The notes under the pieces: model-generated | Database searches by the model: none | Told to the model about the DNA's origin: nothing | Seen by the model: only the letters and a program-made list of their open reading frames with translations | Assembly: GCA_023897205.1 (NCBI GenBank) | Contig: JAHWDD010000004.1 | Coordinates: 1,054,001-1,118,000, forward strand | Source: Exophiala sp. HKRS030 | Taxonomy: Eukaryota > Ascomycota > Eurotiomycetes > Chaetothyriales > Herpotrichiellaceae | Length of the DNA stretch: 64,000 nt | Reading direction: 5' to 3' | Program-made: the position numbers and the translations under genes | Part shown: positions 42,373 to 54,190 of the stretch, one piece after another | Position numbering within the stretch: the stretch's first letter is position 1 | How the letters are laid out: each line of letters begins with the position of its first letter

Positions 42373-42924
42373 GAACGGTGACTATCGCGCGGGAATGAAA
42401 AAAAAAGGTCGATATGGAGAGAGAGAGGTGAGGTAGTTGGGAGGTTGAGAGGGTGAACGAAAAAGGGCTCGTGAGAGGTTGGTTGAGCAATCCCGGTCGT
42501 AATTAAAAACTTTTTTGAAGCTCCTTGTAATTTTTTGGTTGGATGTTTTGCTATACAGTATTGTAGGTAAAGGTAGGTAGGTAGTCGTCAAGGTGTTTGC
42601 TCCAGAGGGTCGGAAGGTGGTTTGAAATCAGATTTCGGACGATGATTAGATTACTTTTAGCCTGTAGTACCGAGTATATACTCCGTACGGGTGTTCTCGT
42701 ATGAAGTACGGGGTACCTAAACTGTAGTTAAAGCAAGACTAAAAAAAACTGCGTCATTGGAGAAAAGAGACGAATTCGACGAAACACCAAACAAAACTTG
42801 CCCTTTGTACCCAATCTACAATACAACACCACCACACAGACATATCCACACAGAAATGTACTTCATACTTGACTTCTCCAGGACCTAAAGTACCCGGTCG
42901 CACAAGTTTCGTGTATTCCTCCTC
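42373..42924. promoter_or_regulatory. bidirectional promoter region (BolA and NIF3)
   Basis: A 552-bp spacer separates two divergent genes. It has a TACTCCGTAC motif at 42679 and a short GTAG/GGTAG run near 42568-42586 that mirrors the CCTA run on the other side of the BolA gene. A/T-rich runs (42504-42540, 42741-42750) are candidates for nucleosome-free DNA. Confidence 0.45.
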
Positions 42925-44364
42925 ATGCTGTGCGAGCTACTTCCTCGAGCTAGACCAATCTCTCGGTATTGTATCACAAAGAGCGTCTTCCGCAGCACCA
43001 TCCGCAACATGAATACTTCCAACACCACCTACAATGTCTCCCCCTTCACCAGCGCAGTGGTCTCGTCCATGCGACGGCTCTATCCCGAATACCTCGCCGA
43101 CAAATCCTTTGACAACACTGGCTTCCTAGTCCAAGCTCCTTTCCTCCCTACCCGTCCTCGCAATCGCAATTCCGTCCTTTTGACCGTCGACCTCACTCGA
43201 GCCGTCGCCGACGAGGCCATCGAGAATGGACATTCCATTGTCGTCGCATATCATCCTATCATCTTTCGTGGTCTGAAATCCATCACCACAGACGACTCGC
43301 AACAATTGTCAATGACCCTGCTGCTCGCGCACGGCATCAGCGTGTACTGCCCGCATACCGCGGTAGATACGGTCCCCGATGGGATGGCAGATTGGCTATG
43401 CGACATTGTCACGGGAAAGACCGAAACACCTGAAGATCACGCACACACCGCGACATATTCGTCATCCCTTCCGTCCGAAACTGAAGTCACCACCACCGAC
43501 GACGACGAGAACGACAACGACGACGATTCGGATGCCAGTGCGCCCTCTCACCCGTCGACGAAACCCACCTCTCCATCCGCCGCTGACCACGACGACCCAT
43601 TCACGTCCACAGAAACACCCAAGCCCAACAAGAACAAGAAGCTGAGACTGTTCAGGCCGCACTCGCACAGGACGTATTCAAAGCCCACATACCCCCGACC
43701 GACCGAGGACTTTCAGCCCTCGGTACTGTCGCATACAAGAAGCGTCATCACGCCTTCACCGCGTGGGGCGCTAGACGAGGCAAACCGGTTCGTCGCATCA
43801 GACACAGACATCTACCACCCCGACAACACCGGCGCAGGCAGGCTGATTGAGTTCGCCGAACCACAACCCCTGACCGTCCTCATCACCCGCATCGCGCACG
43901 CCATCGGGTTGCCCAAGGGTTTCGCCGTCGCTGTGCCGCAGGGCAAGAACCTGGAAGAGATTGACATTGCGAGCGTGGCGACCTGTCCCGGCAGTGGGGG
44001 CAGCGTCGTGAGGGGGTGTCGTGCGGATCTCGTCTTTACCGGCGAACTGAGCCACCATGAAGCCCTGGCCGTGACGGAGAGGGGAGGGTGCGTGATCAGC
44101 TTGTTCCACACCAATTCCGAACGAGGGTACCTGTGGACGGTCATGAGGGAGAAGTTGGAGAACGAGGTCCGGGAAGAATGGGCCCGGGTGAGGAGTGAGG
44201 AAGGAGCAAAGAGTGGGCTCGACGGTGAGATCAAGGACATGCTGCGAGACGAGAGTGTCGAGGTCGTGGTGAGTGAACGCGACAGGGATCCGTATGGGAT
44301 TGTCGTGTTGGAAGAGACGGCGGTGGAAGGAGTAAGGATTGGTGGTTCTGGATCGAGTGGTTGA
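42925..44364 (+). CDS. NIF3 family protein (YqfO/YbgI-like metal-binding)
   Basis: Intronless, 479 residues from the ATG at 42925, or 451 from the ATG at 43009. NIF3 proteins are conserved di-metal proteins, labelled GTP cyclohydrolase I type 2 in databases without firm proof. Family blocks: SFDNTGFLVQ, LLTVDLTRAVADEAI, VAYHPIIFRGLKSI (metal-binding His) and CPHTAVD in the first half; GAGRLIEF, RGCRADLVFTGELSHHEAL and SLFHTNSERGYL in the second. Between the halves lies a hydrophilic insert (about residues 175-275) with an acidic run then a Lys/Arg stretch. The residues before 43009 (RYCITKSVFRSTIR) look like a mitochondrial presequence. It shares its promoter with the BolA gene. Confidence 0.92.
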   Translation: MLCELLPRARPISRYCITKSVFRSTIRNMNTSNTTYNVSPFTSAVVSSMRRLYPEYLADKSFDNTGFLVQAPFLPTRPRNRNSVLLTVDLTRAVADEAIENGHSIVVAYHPIIFRGLKSITTDDSQQLSMTLLLAHGISVYCPHTAVDTVPDGMADWLCDIVTGKTETPEDHAHTATYSSSLPSETEVTTTDDDENDNDDDSDASAPSHPSTKPTSPSAADHDDPFTSTETPKPNKNKKLRLFRPHSHRTYSKPTYPRPTEDFQPSVLSHTRSVITPSPRGALDEANRFVASDTDIYHPDNTGAGRLIEFAEPQPLTVLITRIAHAIGLPKGFAVAVPQGKNLEEIDIASVATCPGSGGSVVRGCRADLVFTGELSHHEALAVTERGGCVISLFHTNSERGYLWTVMREKLENEVREEWARVRSEEGAKSGLDGEIKDMLRDESVEVVVSERDRDPYGIVVLEETAVEGVRIGGSGSSG

Positions 44365-45208
44365 AAGGACCGAGAGTTACTTGGGTGTCTCTTCACCTGT
44401 CGTGGCACTCCCCTGGAAACTTCACCGTCTGATACCGGAGTGGGTTTGAGAACGGAACAACCAAGACATTGACCGAGTTCAAGCGCTTTCCACAGTATGC
44501 AATTTGCACCACCCGCAAGTGTTTACAAGACGTCTAGACTTGTTGACAGCCTTGGATTGCCTTGGATTACCTCGGATGCAGCATGATGCTCATCTCCAAC
44601 CAAGCCTCAAAGACAGGGGCACGATCTTGGTTGGGTTCACAGCGCCGTTTTTGATTGACACAAGAAAGAATCTATCGACTTTGTCAAAACACTTTATCAA
44701 GTCAGTTCGAGGCACACCGAACGGCATTGAGAATGGCGTGTTTCACCAAACTCGACAATCCCATCTATACAGTGACCTAGTACGTGATGATGGTGTGGAA
44801 GTACGAGAAGTACACAGTATACCTAGGTAGGCATATATTGCTAAAGGCGACTACTCGGTACAGATGCTGGGGCAAGAGGCAAGAGGATCACGTTCATTTT
44901 GTTTCTATTGTATCATTTTTTTTCTTGTGTCTGATGTAAGACTGATACCCCATTACGAGATGTAGCTCGTCCTGCTTTCTCGGTAGGCATCGAATAGCTA
45001 GCTGCTGTAGATTACAGTCTCTTTTCATTCCTGATTTTTCCCTCTTTTATTTTCTGTTTCCGAAAAAAGAAAAGAATCCAACAAATCCTTGTCCCGTGGT
45101 CTTTTTTATAAAGTAAGTAATATATACTATCCCTTCCAACATCATCAGCGGGCCTCGGAATGTTTCTTCCCCCTCCATTTCTTTCCAAGTCGGGAGGAGG
45201 ATGATGAT
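44365..45208. other. convergent intergenic region
   Basis: An 844-bp spacer between the NIF3 and MFS stop codons. A/T-rich runs near 44910-44930 and 45040-45110 suit 3' ends on both strands. No gene was recognised. Confidence 0.4.
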
Positions 45209-47267
45209 CTATTGTTGCATAGTTGAAGAGCTGATGTGATGCCTGTAGACGAAACTTCTGGCTCGCTTGCCGTAGATGTACCTGGAGAGAGGAGTGTGTG
45301 AGCTGACTGGATTGTTCCCAAGGGGGTGACAGCGAGGCACTTACATTGGAATGGTCAAAAGGGTGACTCCGATCGTGATGCCACCAATGACGAAAAACAC
45401 GTTTCTCACGCCCTGGCTCGCGACCCAACCGTTGAGGTAAAAGGTCAAGCCGAAGGCGAAGAAATTCTTGATAAAGTTCATGACGGCAAAAGCCTCTCCG
45501 GCCTGCTCACGATGGCAGTCCACCACGTAGGTGACGACGGAAGTGGTCCCCAGTTGGACGCCCAGGTTGATCAGGCCGAGGCAGACCACGACGGGGATGG
45601 GCCACGGGGCTCCATCGTGTGCGGCTTGTCCCCAACCGAAGAATCCGGTGGCGGTGAAGAGGACATATGTCACCATGATGGGGAGGCGGAACTCGGGTTC
45701 TTGAGACAGCACGCACGTTAGCAACGTCCATGACATGATAAGAGGAGGGGAGGGGGGGTTTCTCCCCCCGAAGAAAAAACAAGTGATTCGAGGTGTGATG
45801 ATTGTGCTTACCGAAAGTACCCTTGTTGTGCCTAGACATCAGTTTCGCGACACCGTCGATTGCTGGACCGGCGACAAGAGTTCCGAGAAGAGACGCCACA
45901 AACGAGGACACGTTCGTGGCTCCCACAGAAACGACCGGGAAGTTGTAGGGAGGGGCGGAGAAAATCTGAGACAACGTGATGGAGATGCCGACCAGCCATG
46001 AGATACAGGTCGTGAACAAAAGAGTCGCCCACAGTACGACCGGGGAGCCAAGCAACTGGAACGGGTGGCTGAGAGTTTTCCAGAAAGAGACGTGGTTGAC
46101 GTAGCCAGAGTAAGGAAGCATCTCTTTGGCGAACGAGATCTTTTCCTCGTTTTGAGGAGGAGAAGAAGCGGGTGCGTCAGTCTCGTTTTCGTCTTTCTCG
46201 ACCATCTGGACGCTCGCTTTGGTTTCGTTGACGGTGACCTGGGCTGTGTTAATAGTTTGGACCGAAGAATGATGTGGTGGGTTGTGGCTTACGTTGTGGG
46301 CACTCGTGTCAATATTCAAAGAGCTTGAACGTTTGAAGGCGGTCTCTGGCATGAAGAAGAAGGTCAGGATCAGTTGAAGGACGAATGCGCCGCCCATGGC
46401 ATATAAGCAAATCTTGTAGGAGCCGTATTGAATGATGGGTCCAGCTAGAGTTTTCGGTCAGCTCTCTCAAGTTTTGGAGTGGGGAGATTATGGCAAGTAT
46501 TCTCACCGATAGGAGGACCAAGATTGATGCCACCAAGAACACCCAAGTTGAACAAAGCAGTGTAGAAACCACGCTCGTGAACGAACCTATTCCAAATTGT
46601 CAGTCCTGCGGCTCACTTCCTGACTTCCTTGGACTCTTGACGTACCAAATATCAGCGATCGAGGCAGGGATAAGAGCCTCCATCGGAGCCATGCAGAAGC
46701 CCTGGACCACACGAGCGGCAACGAGCGCAGGGAACGACTTGGCCGCCGCTGCCCAGAAACAGGTGACCACAAGGCCGACACAGGTGGCAAGGTAGATGGG
46801 TCGCTTGCCATATTTGACTGCGAGTGCATTGCAGATGACACTACCCACGGCAATGGCACAGATGAGACCTCCTTGGAATCCGGAAATGAGTTTGTTCAGG
46901 GGGACATCGATTTCTGCCGCGAGGGGGACGAACGCAGCACCGAGGAGAGGGCCAATGGCTAAAAGAGGCATATCAGTTGAGGTCCTCAAGACGTTGGATC
47001 CATCATCCAGGTATGTTTACCTCCGACACAGCCACAACCGTACGCGAAAGTCGCGGCAAAAGCGTACTTCTTGAACTTCGGCCAGTTGTAGGGGTCATTG
47101 ATCGAGTCTGAAGGCTGAGGGACCAACACGATCTTTCCACTAGGATCATGCTTCAGCATGGTCGGGTCGACACCGACGATCTCGGTGTCAAGGCGACCGA
47201 GGTCGGATAACGGTGCGGTACCGGGCACATGCTCGAGTTTGTGGTCTTCGATGATACCTAGAGGCAT
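45209..47267 (-). CDS. MFS transporter, DHA1 drug/polyamine type
   Basis: Six exons: 47021-47267, 46646-46958, 46507-46586, 46444 down to 45812, 45345-45699 and 45209-45281; 566 residues. The last exon encodes the tail after helix 12 (YIYGKRARSFVYRH). The motif DPYNWPKFKKY before helix 1 is typical of fungal DHA1 proton antiporters, and the loop 2-3 motif VKYGKRPIYL is the MFS A-motif. CMAPMEALIPASIADIWFVHERG joins across the second splice, and GGINLGPPIG is the C-motif-like segment of antiporters. A central hydrophilic loop (about 290-360) is Ser/Thr/Glu-rich. The ATG at 47267 is the first real one; the codon further out is TTG. Substrate unknown (drugs, polyamines or metabolites). Confidence 0.9.
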
Positions 47268-48975
47268 TTTGATGATGGGCAAGTTTCGTTTCTTTCAGGT
47301 TGAACAAGGAGGAGAAGGAAAGTTTTGCACAATGCGTGTCGTGAGAAGATGGATCTTGAAAAAAGAGGTCCAAGGGCCCTCCTAATGTACATGAGACGTC
47401 TTGCTGGCAGTGAAGTCTAGAGCCACTGTAGATGCATCAACAGATCCTGTCCATATCCACCACTCCACGATCTCAGGAAAAATCCCATTTCTTCAGCGAT
47501 CCCCGCGGGGCGTAGTTTAAGCAGTCAGATGTCCCTATAGCTTAATCATCTCTTTTAATTGGCTTTGAGCCATGGCCATTCACAGTGAGTCAGTGGCCAG
47601 TCAAGCAAGCAATGGTGAGAAAGATTAACGAGGCTGCCGGCCCAGCGGAATCCGAAGTGGGTAAAGTATTGGCAGTCGATCGGTGTACCCCCTTTAAGAT
47701 GATAGGGGTTTTTTCCGGGGGCTATCCGTATGTCAAGGTCTTGGATTTCCTTCAATATTCGGGGGTGATTCCGGGTATACTTGGATGAGTGCCTTGTCCG
47801 AAGCATGTCGCTAGGCCGGAAATATGTATCCTCTGTCCAGAAAGTTTGACGCACTTGGCGCGTATTCGCGTAGTCTGAGTAGGTGAGTAGACACTTTTCA
47901 CCTAGGGGTCTTCCGGAATTTACCCTCCCTCCTCAAGAGATCAGCTAGACGCGTCGGCTTTAGAAGATTCGACGAGTCGCAGTCGACATGAAATGCGGAG
48001 GTGCCCCAATCGCAACGACCTGCCTTTCCAATGTTGCATTATGCCATTAGCATAATTACAGCCGTAGTCGTGCGCACAATCGGGGCGGAAGATTGCTAGA
48101 AGCTGGAGGCGCATTCTCTTCACGGAGACTGCTGGGGTCCCAAACAGGCTCGGAGATCCCTGCCGTGGCGTTTGTGAGCCGTGGAATCTCCATTTTCGCA
48201 CGGCCTCAAGAATGGAGCCCACTTTAGAAAGCCGGTCAAGGTGAACTCTGGAAGAAGACGGTAAAAACAGGAAGAACAAACCAGAAGGAGAGGACCACAC
48301 AACGGCGAAAGAGGAAGCGAGCCTTGCTCAACAAAACAGTCCTCCTCCAGCAGATCCGTATGCGGATTCAAATTCAAGAGCAGACAGATGACATTCTTTC
48401 CAGACGCTCAATGGAAGCGGAACCGGGTCCTGATTAGGCAGTCGGTGTTGTGCTCAGGGAGAGTTCACTCACTCACTAGGAGAAAACCCGTATCATATGG
48501 ATGTTAGGCTTTTCATCTCGAATGACTAAGGTAGTATTTCTTGACAAAATCAAAAATTCTGTTCTCCGTCGTGTTCTTGTGATTGATTGCCTGCCGCTTT
48601 GCTCGGTCTCAGCTCACAATGCCCACGTTGGCTACAAGTTCGGATGGTAGAAAAATGTTGACATGTAGCAGAAAGCATGAAAGTTAAAGGCCAAACAAAA
48701 GAAGCATCAACGTCTACAGGATTCGCACCTTTGCCTCCGAAGATAATATGTGGACTGGAAAGGAGGAGGGAAAGAGTACTCGTACTCGTATCCGTACGGT
48801 GACTTTCCAAGACTTATGCAATGCCTTAGTCAGCAGTAGAGCAGCATTGTAGCCGATATACCGACATCGACATCACGACATGCTGAACTTGTATCCGTAC
48901 CCGTACCTGAACAACAATTAACACACGTCTAGATCGTTTCCTATTACCGATAACTGTGAACATCGTACTCCAATC
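47268..48975. other. 1.7-kb divergent intergenic region
   Basis: Upstream region of both the MFS gene and the MetX-like hydrolase. Frames at 47555-47854 and 48120-48377 are opposed and lack motifs. A cluster of TCGTA/TCCGTA words lies just upstream of the hydrolase (48778-48800 and 48892-48908). Nothing else was recognised. Confidence 0.4.
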
Positions 48976-50082
48976 ATGCCCCCTCCAAGCAGCGAAGGAG
49001 TAGAATACTACGACATTCCCGACTTTAGTTTTTCCAACGGGACGACTCTTCACGATGTGCGGGTGGCATATCGCAGCTTCAACCCGTCATCGACAGCGGG
49101 GGTGGTCTTGATCCCGACATGCTACGGAGGCCACATCAACACGACACTCACGTTCACCTCCGAGCCGCATGACGCCCTTGCGCCTTACCATGTGATCGTC
49201 GTCGCGATGCTGGGCAACGGCGAGAGCTCGTCTCCTTCGAACAAGGCATTCTTTCCGCGCCCGGGCGAGCTCCGGTACCAAGACACCGTCAGGGCCCAGC
49301 ACGCCCTGCTGACGTCGCCGAAGTTGAACGTCACGTCCCTTGAGGCCGTCATCGGGTTTAGCATGGGCGGCCAACAGGCGTACCACTGGGCCGTCATGTA
49401 TCCGGACTTTGTGAAGCGGATCGTGCCCATCTGCTCGTCGGCCCGGACGAGCCTGCACAACTACGCCTTTCTCGAGGGCCCCGTGGCCGCCCTTAGTAAT
49501 TCCATCGACTACATCGCCTGGAAGGCCATGAAGACCAAGGTCGCCAACGGGGAGGACGTCGGTGCGAACCTGAAGGAGGTCACGCCGAAGCACGGCCTGG
49601 GCGCCTTCGCGAGGGCCTACGCCGCATGGCTGACGAGCACCCGCTGGTTCCGGGACCGCGAGTTCAGGAACGCCGGCGTCTTTGCTGCCGACTCCATCGA
49701 AGAGTGGATGCAGAAGAGGGAGGAGTCGATGATGTCCTGGGACGCCGACGACCTTCTCGCCCTCGCGAGGATGTGGCAGATGGGCGACGTGGGTTTGGTC
49801 GGTGGCGACGACGACACGAGGCTGACCCAGCTCGGTGGCGCCGTGCCCGATGATGGCTTGTACGTCAAGGCGCTCGAGGGCATCAAGGCCAAGGTACTTC
49901 TCATGCCGTGTCGGACCGACCAGTATTTCCCTCCAGAGGACTCAGAGATTGAAGTCAAGCATCTCAAGCGTGGATCCCTGGCTGTCATAGAATCCACCTG
50001 GGGTCATACTGCAGGTGGAGGATTGAATGCGAAAGATGTGGAGTTCATGAATGGCAAGATATCGGGCTTCATGAAAGAATAA
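48976..50082 (+). CDS. alpha/beta hydrolase, homoserine O-acetyltransferase (MetX)-like
   Basis: Intronless, 368 residues. The nucleophile elbow GFSMGGQQAYHWA followed by YPDFVKRIVPICSSART is that of the MetX-like branch of alpha/beta hydrolases. The acid is likely Asp in CRTDQYFPPED and the base His in STWGHTAGG. True fungal homoserine O-acetyltransferase (Met2) is longer, and an N-terminal GGxxAxxVAG-like block is not seen, so this is better called a MetX-like hydrolase or acyltransferase of unknown substrate. No signal peptide. Coding GC is high, which produces long shadow frames on the other strand. Confidence 0.88.
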   Translation: MPPPSSEGVEYYDIPDFSFSNGTTLHDVRVAYRSFNPSSTAGVVLIPTCYGGHINTTLTFTSEPHDALAPYHVIVVAMLGNGESSSPSNKAFFPRPGELRYQDTVRAQHALLTSPKLNVTSLEAVIGFSMGGQQAYHWAVMYPDFVKRIVPICSSARTSLHNYAFLEGPVAALSNSIDYIAWKAMKTKVANGEDVGANLKEVTPKHGLGAFARAYAAWLTSTRWFRDREFRNAGVFAADSIEEWMQKREESMMSWDADDLLALARMWQMGDVGLVGGDDDTRLTQLGGAVPDDGLYVKALEGIKAKVLLMPCRTDQYFPPEDSEIEVKHLKRGSLAVIESTWGHTAGGGLNAKDVEFMNGKISGFMKE

Positions 50083-50522
50083 TGGAACGAATGACAGCGA
50101 TGATGACATTGATGTTGACAATGGAATTGGTTTATTGAAGCCTACTATGGAATGATGAAGTTTGTCTCTTATCAACAACACCTTTTACATTGTCCTTGCT
50201 CACTTTTTGGATCTACAGTACGAGTACCAGTCTGCTTATGCAATCATGAGTGCACTGCACTACTTTACCTAGGCATGGAAAGAGGTATCTAGGGAAAAAA
50301 ATTGAAACTATGCCACATCAGACACAACTCCTTGCCAAATATGCGTATTCATCGTAATATGTGCCCAAGAGGCAACCCAAATTGGCCCATGCATGCATCC
50401 TCGAAAAAAAAAGAAAAACATTCACATCCGTATACTAAATTGCTCATTACCATCTTCAGAAGAATAGGATACCCAAGGAAACAACAGCGGGTGTACCTAT
50501 ACCGAGGTAGATATACTTCATC
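50083..50522. other. convergent intergenic region
   Basis: A 440-bp spacer that should hold both 3' ends. A/T-rich, with A-runs near 50293-50302 and 50403-50417. No gene was recognised. Confidence 0.4.
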
Positions 50523-51177
50523 TCAGTCGTCGTAATTCTGCACCTGCCATGACAGTATCATCATCCACAAAAACAGCACGGCCAGGATGATGGACCAAGC
50601 AAACGAAGCTTTCCAACATGAACATATGTTGTTCTGTGTCAGCCATGCCAGAGTTTCTATCGAGACCCCGTGGTATTGTTGGTTGTTGACGTAGTTGTTG
50701 CAATTGCTGTTGACGTTGCCGTTGCCGTAAAGCTGGATGGCCGTCTCGATGAGCGTCGTCACCCACAGCACAAACAGGATAAACGAGCCGAGTAATATCC
50801 CGCCAGGTATCAGCATGCGCCGTGGAGCGAGGATGAGGATGATGATGAGGAACAAGATGGTAAGGCCCCCGGCGACGACAGCGAATGTAAATAGCCTGGA
50901 AGAGAGAGAGAGAGAGATGTCAACACGGGATGATCATCCGAGGGCGTGGAAGTACGGAAAAAGAAAGAGAAGCGCAAGGACCAGGGATGGGACTGTGCGT
51001 GCGTGCTTACCAGGGCACTCCGACTCTTAATTGATTCTGGACTGATATGAACCATGCATTTATTCCCAACACTGTGGCTGCTCCTGCGAGGACGATGAAG
51101 ATCCACAGGTTGAGCTGGACTTCTGGCCATCTGTACCGTCGTCGCGTCTCACGCACGTATATTTCTGTACCCGCCAT
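50523..51177 (-). CDS. four-helix membrane protein (MARVEL-like), unknown function
   Basis: Two exons, 51011-51177 and 50523-50895, separated by a 115-bp intron whose polypyrimidine tract is a TC repeat; 179 residues. Four hydrophobic segments are visible: LNLWIFIVLAGAATVLGINAWF, LFTFAVVAGGLTILFLIIILIL, GGILLGSFILFVLWVTTLIE and FAWSIILAVLFLWMMIL. The spacing (short basic N-terminus, four helices, short acidic tail) resembles fungal MARVEL-domain proteins of the plasma membrane. The loop between helices 3 and 4 is Asn/Cys-rich. The splice restores helix 2, which is otherwise cut. The start is the ATG at 51177; the codon further upstream is GTG. Confidence 0.78.
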
Positions 51178-52350
51178 GACGGTGGCTTTTGGGAGGAGAG
51201 CGCGCTGGTCGCTTGATGATTTGTGTAGGGTCTCTGGAAGGAGAGATGTGTCTCTTGTCACAACAAAGTCGTGAGGTTGCGCCGCGAGTTACTGTGGTAA
51301 TAGTGTTTTCCTTTTTCGGGGAGGGAGGGACCCTTGAGATTTGTGTTTCGAACTTGGACAAGGGTGGGAAGGGTATGGAAGAAGTGTTAAGCCAATGCTT
51401 TTGTTGAGTACATCATGTCCGACAGAATGACGCTATATATGAAGAGTGACATGGGTTGGGCTGCAAGACCAAAGCGCAGGTACCTGAAGGAGAGACGTGG
51501 AAGATGAGATGAGATGGTGTGGTGTGGTGCTACCTGTACATCCGGGTGCAATGCTTCAAATGGTCGCCGAACACGCAGCAACAATTGTTTGGGTGTCGAT
51601 ATGTGGAGAGGGTCGATTGGGCAACGCAAATGACAACAATGACCAAGGACTGACGCAGTTTACCAGCTAATGAGGGGAGCTTAAGGGTTTAGCTAAGACA
51701 CGCCGGAGAGGAATGCCTGAGGAGACTATTTACCGAGTTTTACACAGTACCAGTATGGAGCTCCTTAGGCTTTGGGTTAGTGCCCGGAGCCTGGAAAATC
51801 TACTTGTTTGGGTCCCCCCAGCGAAGGGAGAGAGACGCTGTCATTGAAAACACACTGCGCCATTCAGACACGTCGGCCTTTATACAGACACGTACAACAT
51901 ACTGCAAAGTGTCTCAAAACTCTTGATCGTGTCTATGAGTACAAATACAATACTCGAGGTCTACTACTAGCCTATAGTAGGTAGCATGTTCAGAGACCGA
52001 CTTAGTCTAGGGAGACAGACCACCCGGCTGTTCAGATGATACCTTCCTTTATTCACTCGTAAACTGTCGAGAGAGAACACGTGTATGGCATGAGATGTGA
52101 TTCTACCGCAAATCTCTGTCTTGATACATGTACACATAGCATTGGTCGCATTAGAATAATGTTTTCTTGTCGTGATACCTCTGACAAAACTCAGTGTGCT
52201 GTTCCCGTATTTTGTTCTAGGATTTGGTTGCTGGGCAACAAGACTGTACGGCATCAGTAAATGCGGGTTGTCGACCATTCGTCCACAAACCGACCACGAA
52301 ACCTTGTCAGCGCCAACATCCTCAACATTGCACTGCACACTCACTTCAAG
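51178..52350. other. divergent intergenic region
   Basis: A 1.2-kb spacer between the membrane-protein gene and the kinesin gene. Short opposed frames have no motif. The last 100 bases are probably the kinesin 5' UTR; the in-frame ATG at 52261 precedes the chosen start. Confidence 0.4.
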
Positions 52351-54157
52351 ATGAGCGTCAGAGTTGTAGCCCGGGTTCGACCTCTTCTCAAGTCAGAGCT
52401 CGAAAAAGATCAGATTGTTACCAGCCATGCCGTGACAGATGGTGGACCAACAATTGTCAAAATACCCAACCCCAAGAACTTCGCCGAAGAGTTCAGTTTC
52501 CAATTCAACAGTGTCTATGAGCAGGAATCTACTCAGCAAGAACTATTTGAAGCTGAAGGTACTACATGTCGCGTGATTGTCGCGCGCCACAGCTGATCGT
52601 GTATAATAGTCGCACCAACCATCAAACACCTCTTCCTCGGCTACGATGTCACAATTTTCGCATATGGCTCGACTGGTACCGGGAAGACGCACACAATGCG
52701 TGGTGGAAAATCACTGGCAGACCGGGGCATGATTCCACGAATGCTCAGCAACATATACAGAAAGAGTAGAGCTCTGGAGAAAAGCACCAACGGCGACACG
52801 AATGCAACAGTTTCAATGAGCTACTACGAAATATACAATGACCGAGTGTATGACCTTTTCGAGCCGCCGGACAAGCGAACACCAACGGGTCTACCCATCA
52901 GAGAGGCTGAAGGTGGCAAGACCGTCGTTGTTGGGTTAACAGAAGTTCCCTGTGGTTCGCTGAAAGATTTCGAGATCCTTTACGACAAAGCCAACGCCAA
53001 CCGTAGTACTGGAGCCACCAAGCTCAACGCTCATTCATCTCGCTCACACGCCATTCTATGTGTCAAACTAACGGTTACAAGTCCAACGGAAACAAGAGTC
53101 AGCATGGCGTCTGCTATTGATCTGGCTGGCTCGGAGGACAATCGTCGGACCGGAAATGGCAAGGACAGAATGGTCGAGTCTGCAAGCATCAACAAGTCAC
53201 TCTTCGTACTCGCTCAATGTGTGGAAGCCATCGGAAAGAAACAACATCGCATTCCGTATCGAGAATCCAAAATGACCCGGATTCTGTCACTCGGACAGAA
53301 CAATGGCTTTACTGTCATGATCCTCAATCTAGCGCCCGTCAAAGCATTCCACCTCGACACGTTAAGTTCGTTGAACTTTGCCAATCGCACAAAGAAGATC
53401 GAAGTTCGCGAGGTCGAGAATGATCCCGTCTTTAAAGGTCCACCGCGACAAGTTCCTGGAGCGTCTCTAGGTGGTCCAACAATACAACGCCAGCCACTTC
53501 GGCCGCTCACACACAGCATCAATGTGAATCTGATAGCCAACAAGGACGCCCCCAGCAAGAATGAGAAACCACCAAAAGCATTTTCTGTGTACTCCGATCG
53601 CTACAAGCCCTCCATCCCAAAGCCAGTGCCGCAGAAATCTCCACCCTTGAAACGCACAGCAGACATCGCCTTCAGCGGCTCCTCTCGACCAGCCAAAGCC
53701 TCTCGGCCAACACCAAGCTTCATTCGCCGTGCACCGGAACCAGCCAATCTGACAAAGGCGTCAATTGAAACTCTTGTAGAGCAAAAAGTATCCGAGATTC
53801 TGGCTGCGCGTGCTTTGAACGCTCCTGATCCTCAACCCACAAAGACGATATCTGAAGAAGTCCAACGCCGTCTGGACAGCATCGAGAAACGTCTCGAAGG
53901 ACAAGAAGGAGAGCGTGCGGAAGGCCTGAGTTATCTATTTATGGCAAAACAACATCAAGCTCGCGGCGAAGATGGCAGTGCGTTGAAGATGTACGAGTTG
54001 GCACGACCTTACTTCCCCGACAATCAAAAGCTGGCCAGCAAGATAGAGAGATTGAGGGAGAGGATGGCTCGGAAACGAGATGAAGACGAAGAGTCAAGCC
54101 TTAGGTCCAAGGAGACAGTGGTGAAGGATACCAGTGCCCGGAGTCGGAACAACGCGC

Positions 54158-54190
<33 letters not shown>

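Noticed and set aside
48976..50082. Calling this gene MET2 (homoserine O-acetyltransferase)
   Set aside because: The elbow is of the MetX branch, but the protein is short and lacks typical Met2 N-terminal blocks, so only MetX-like is supported.
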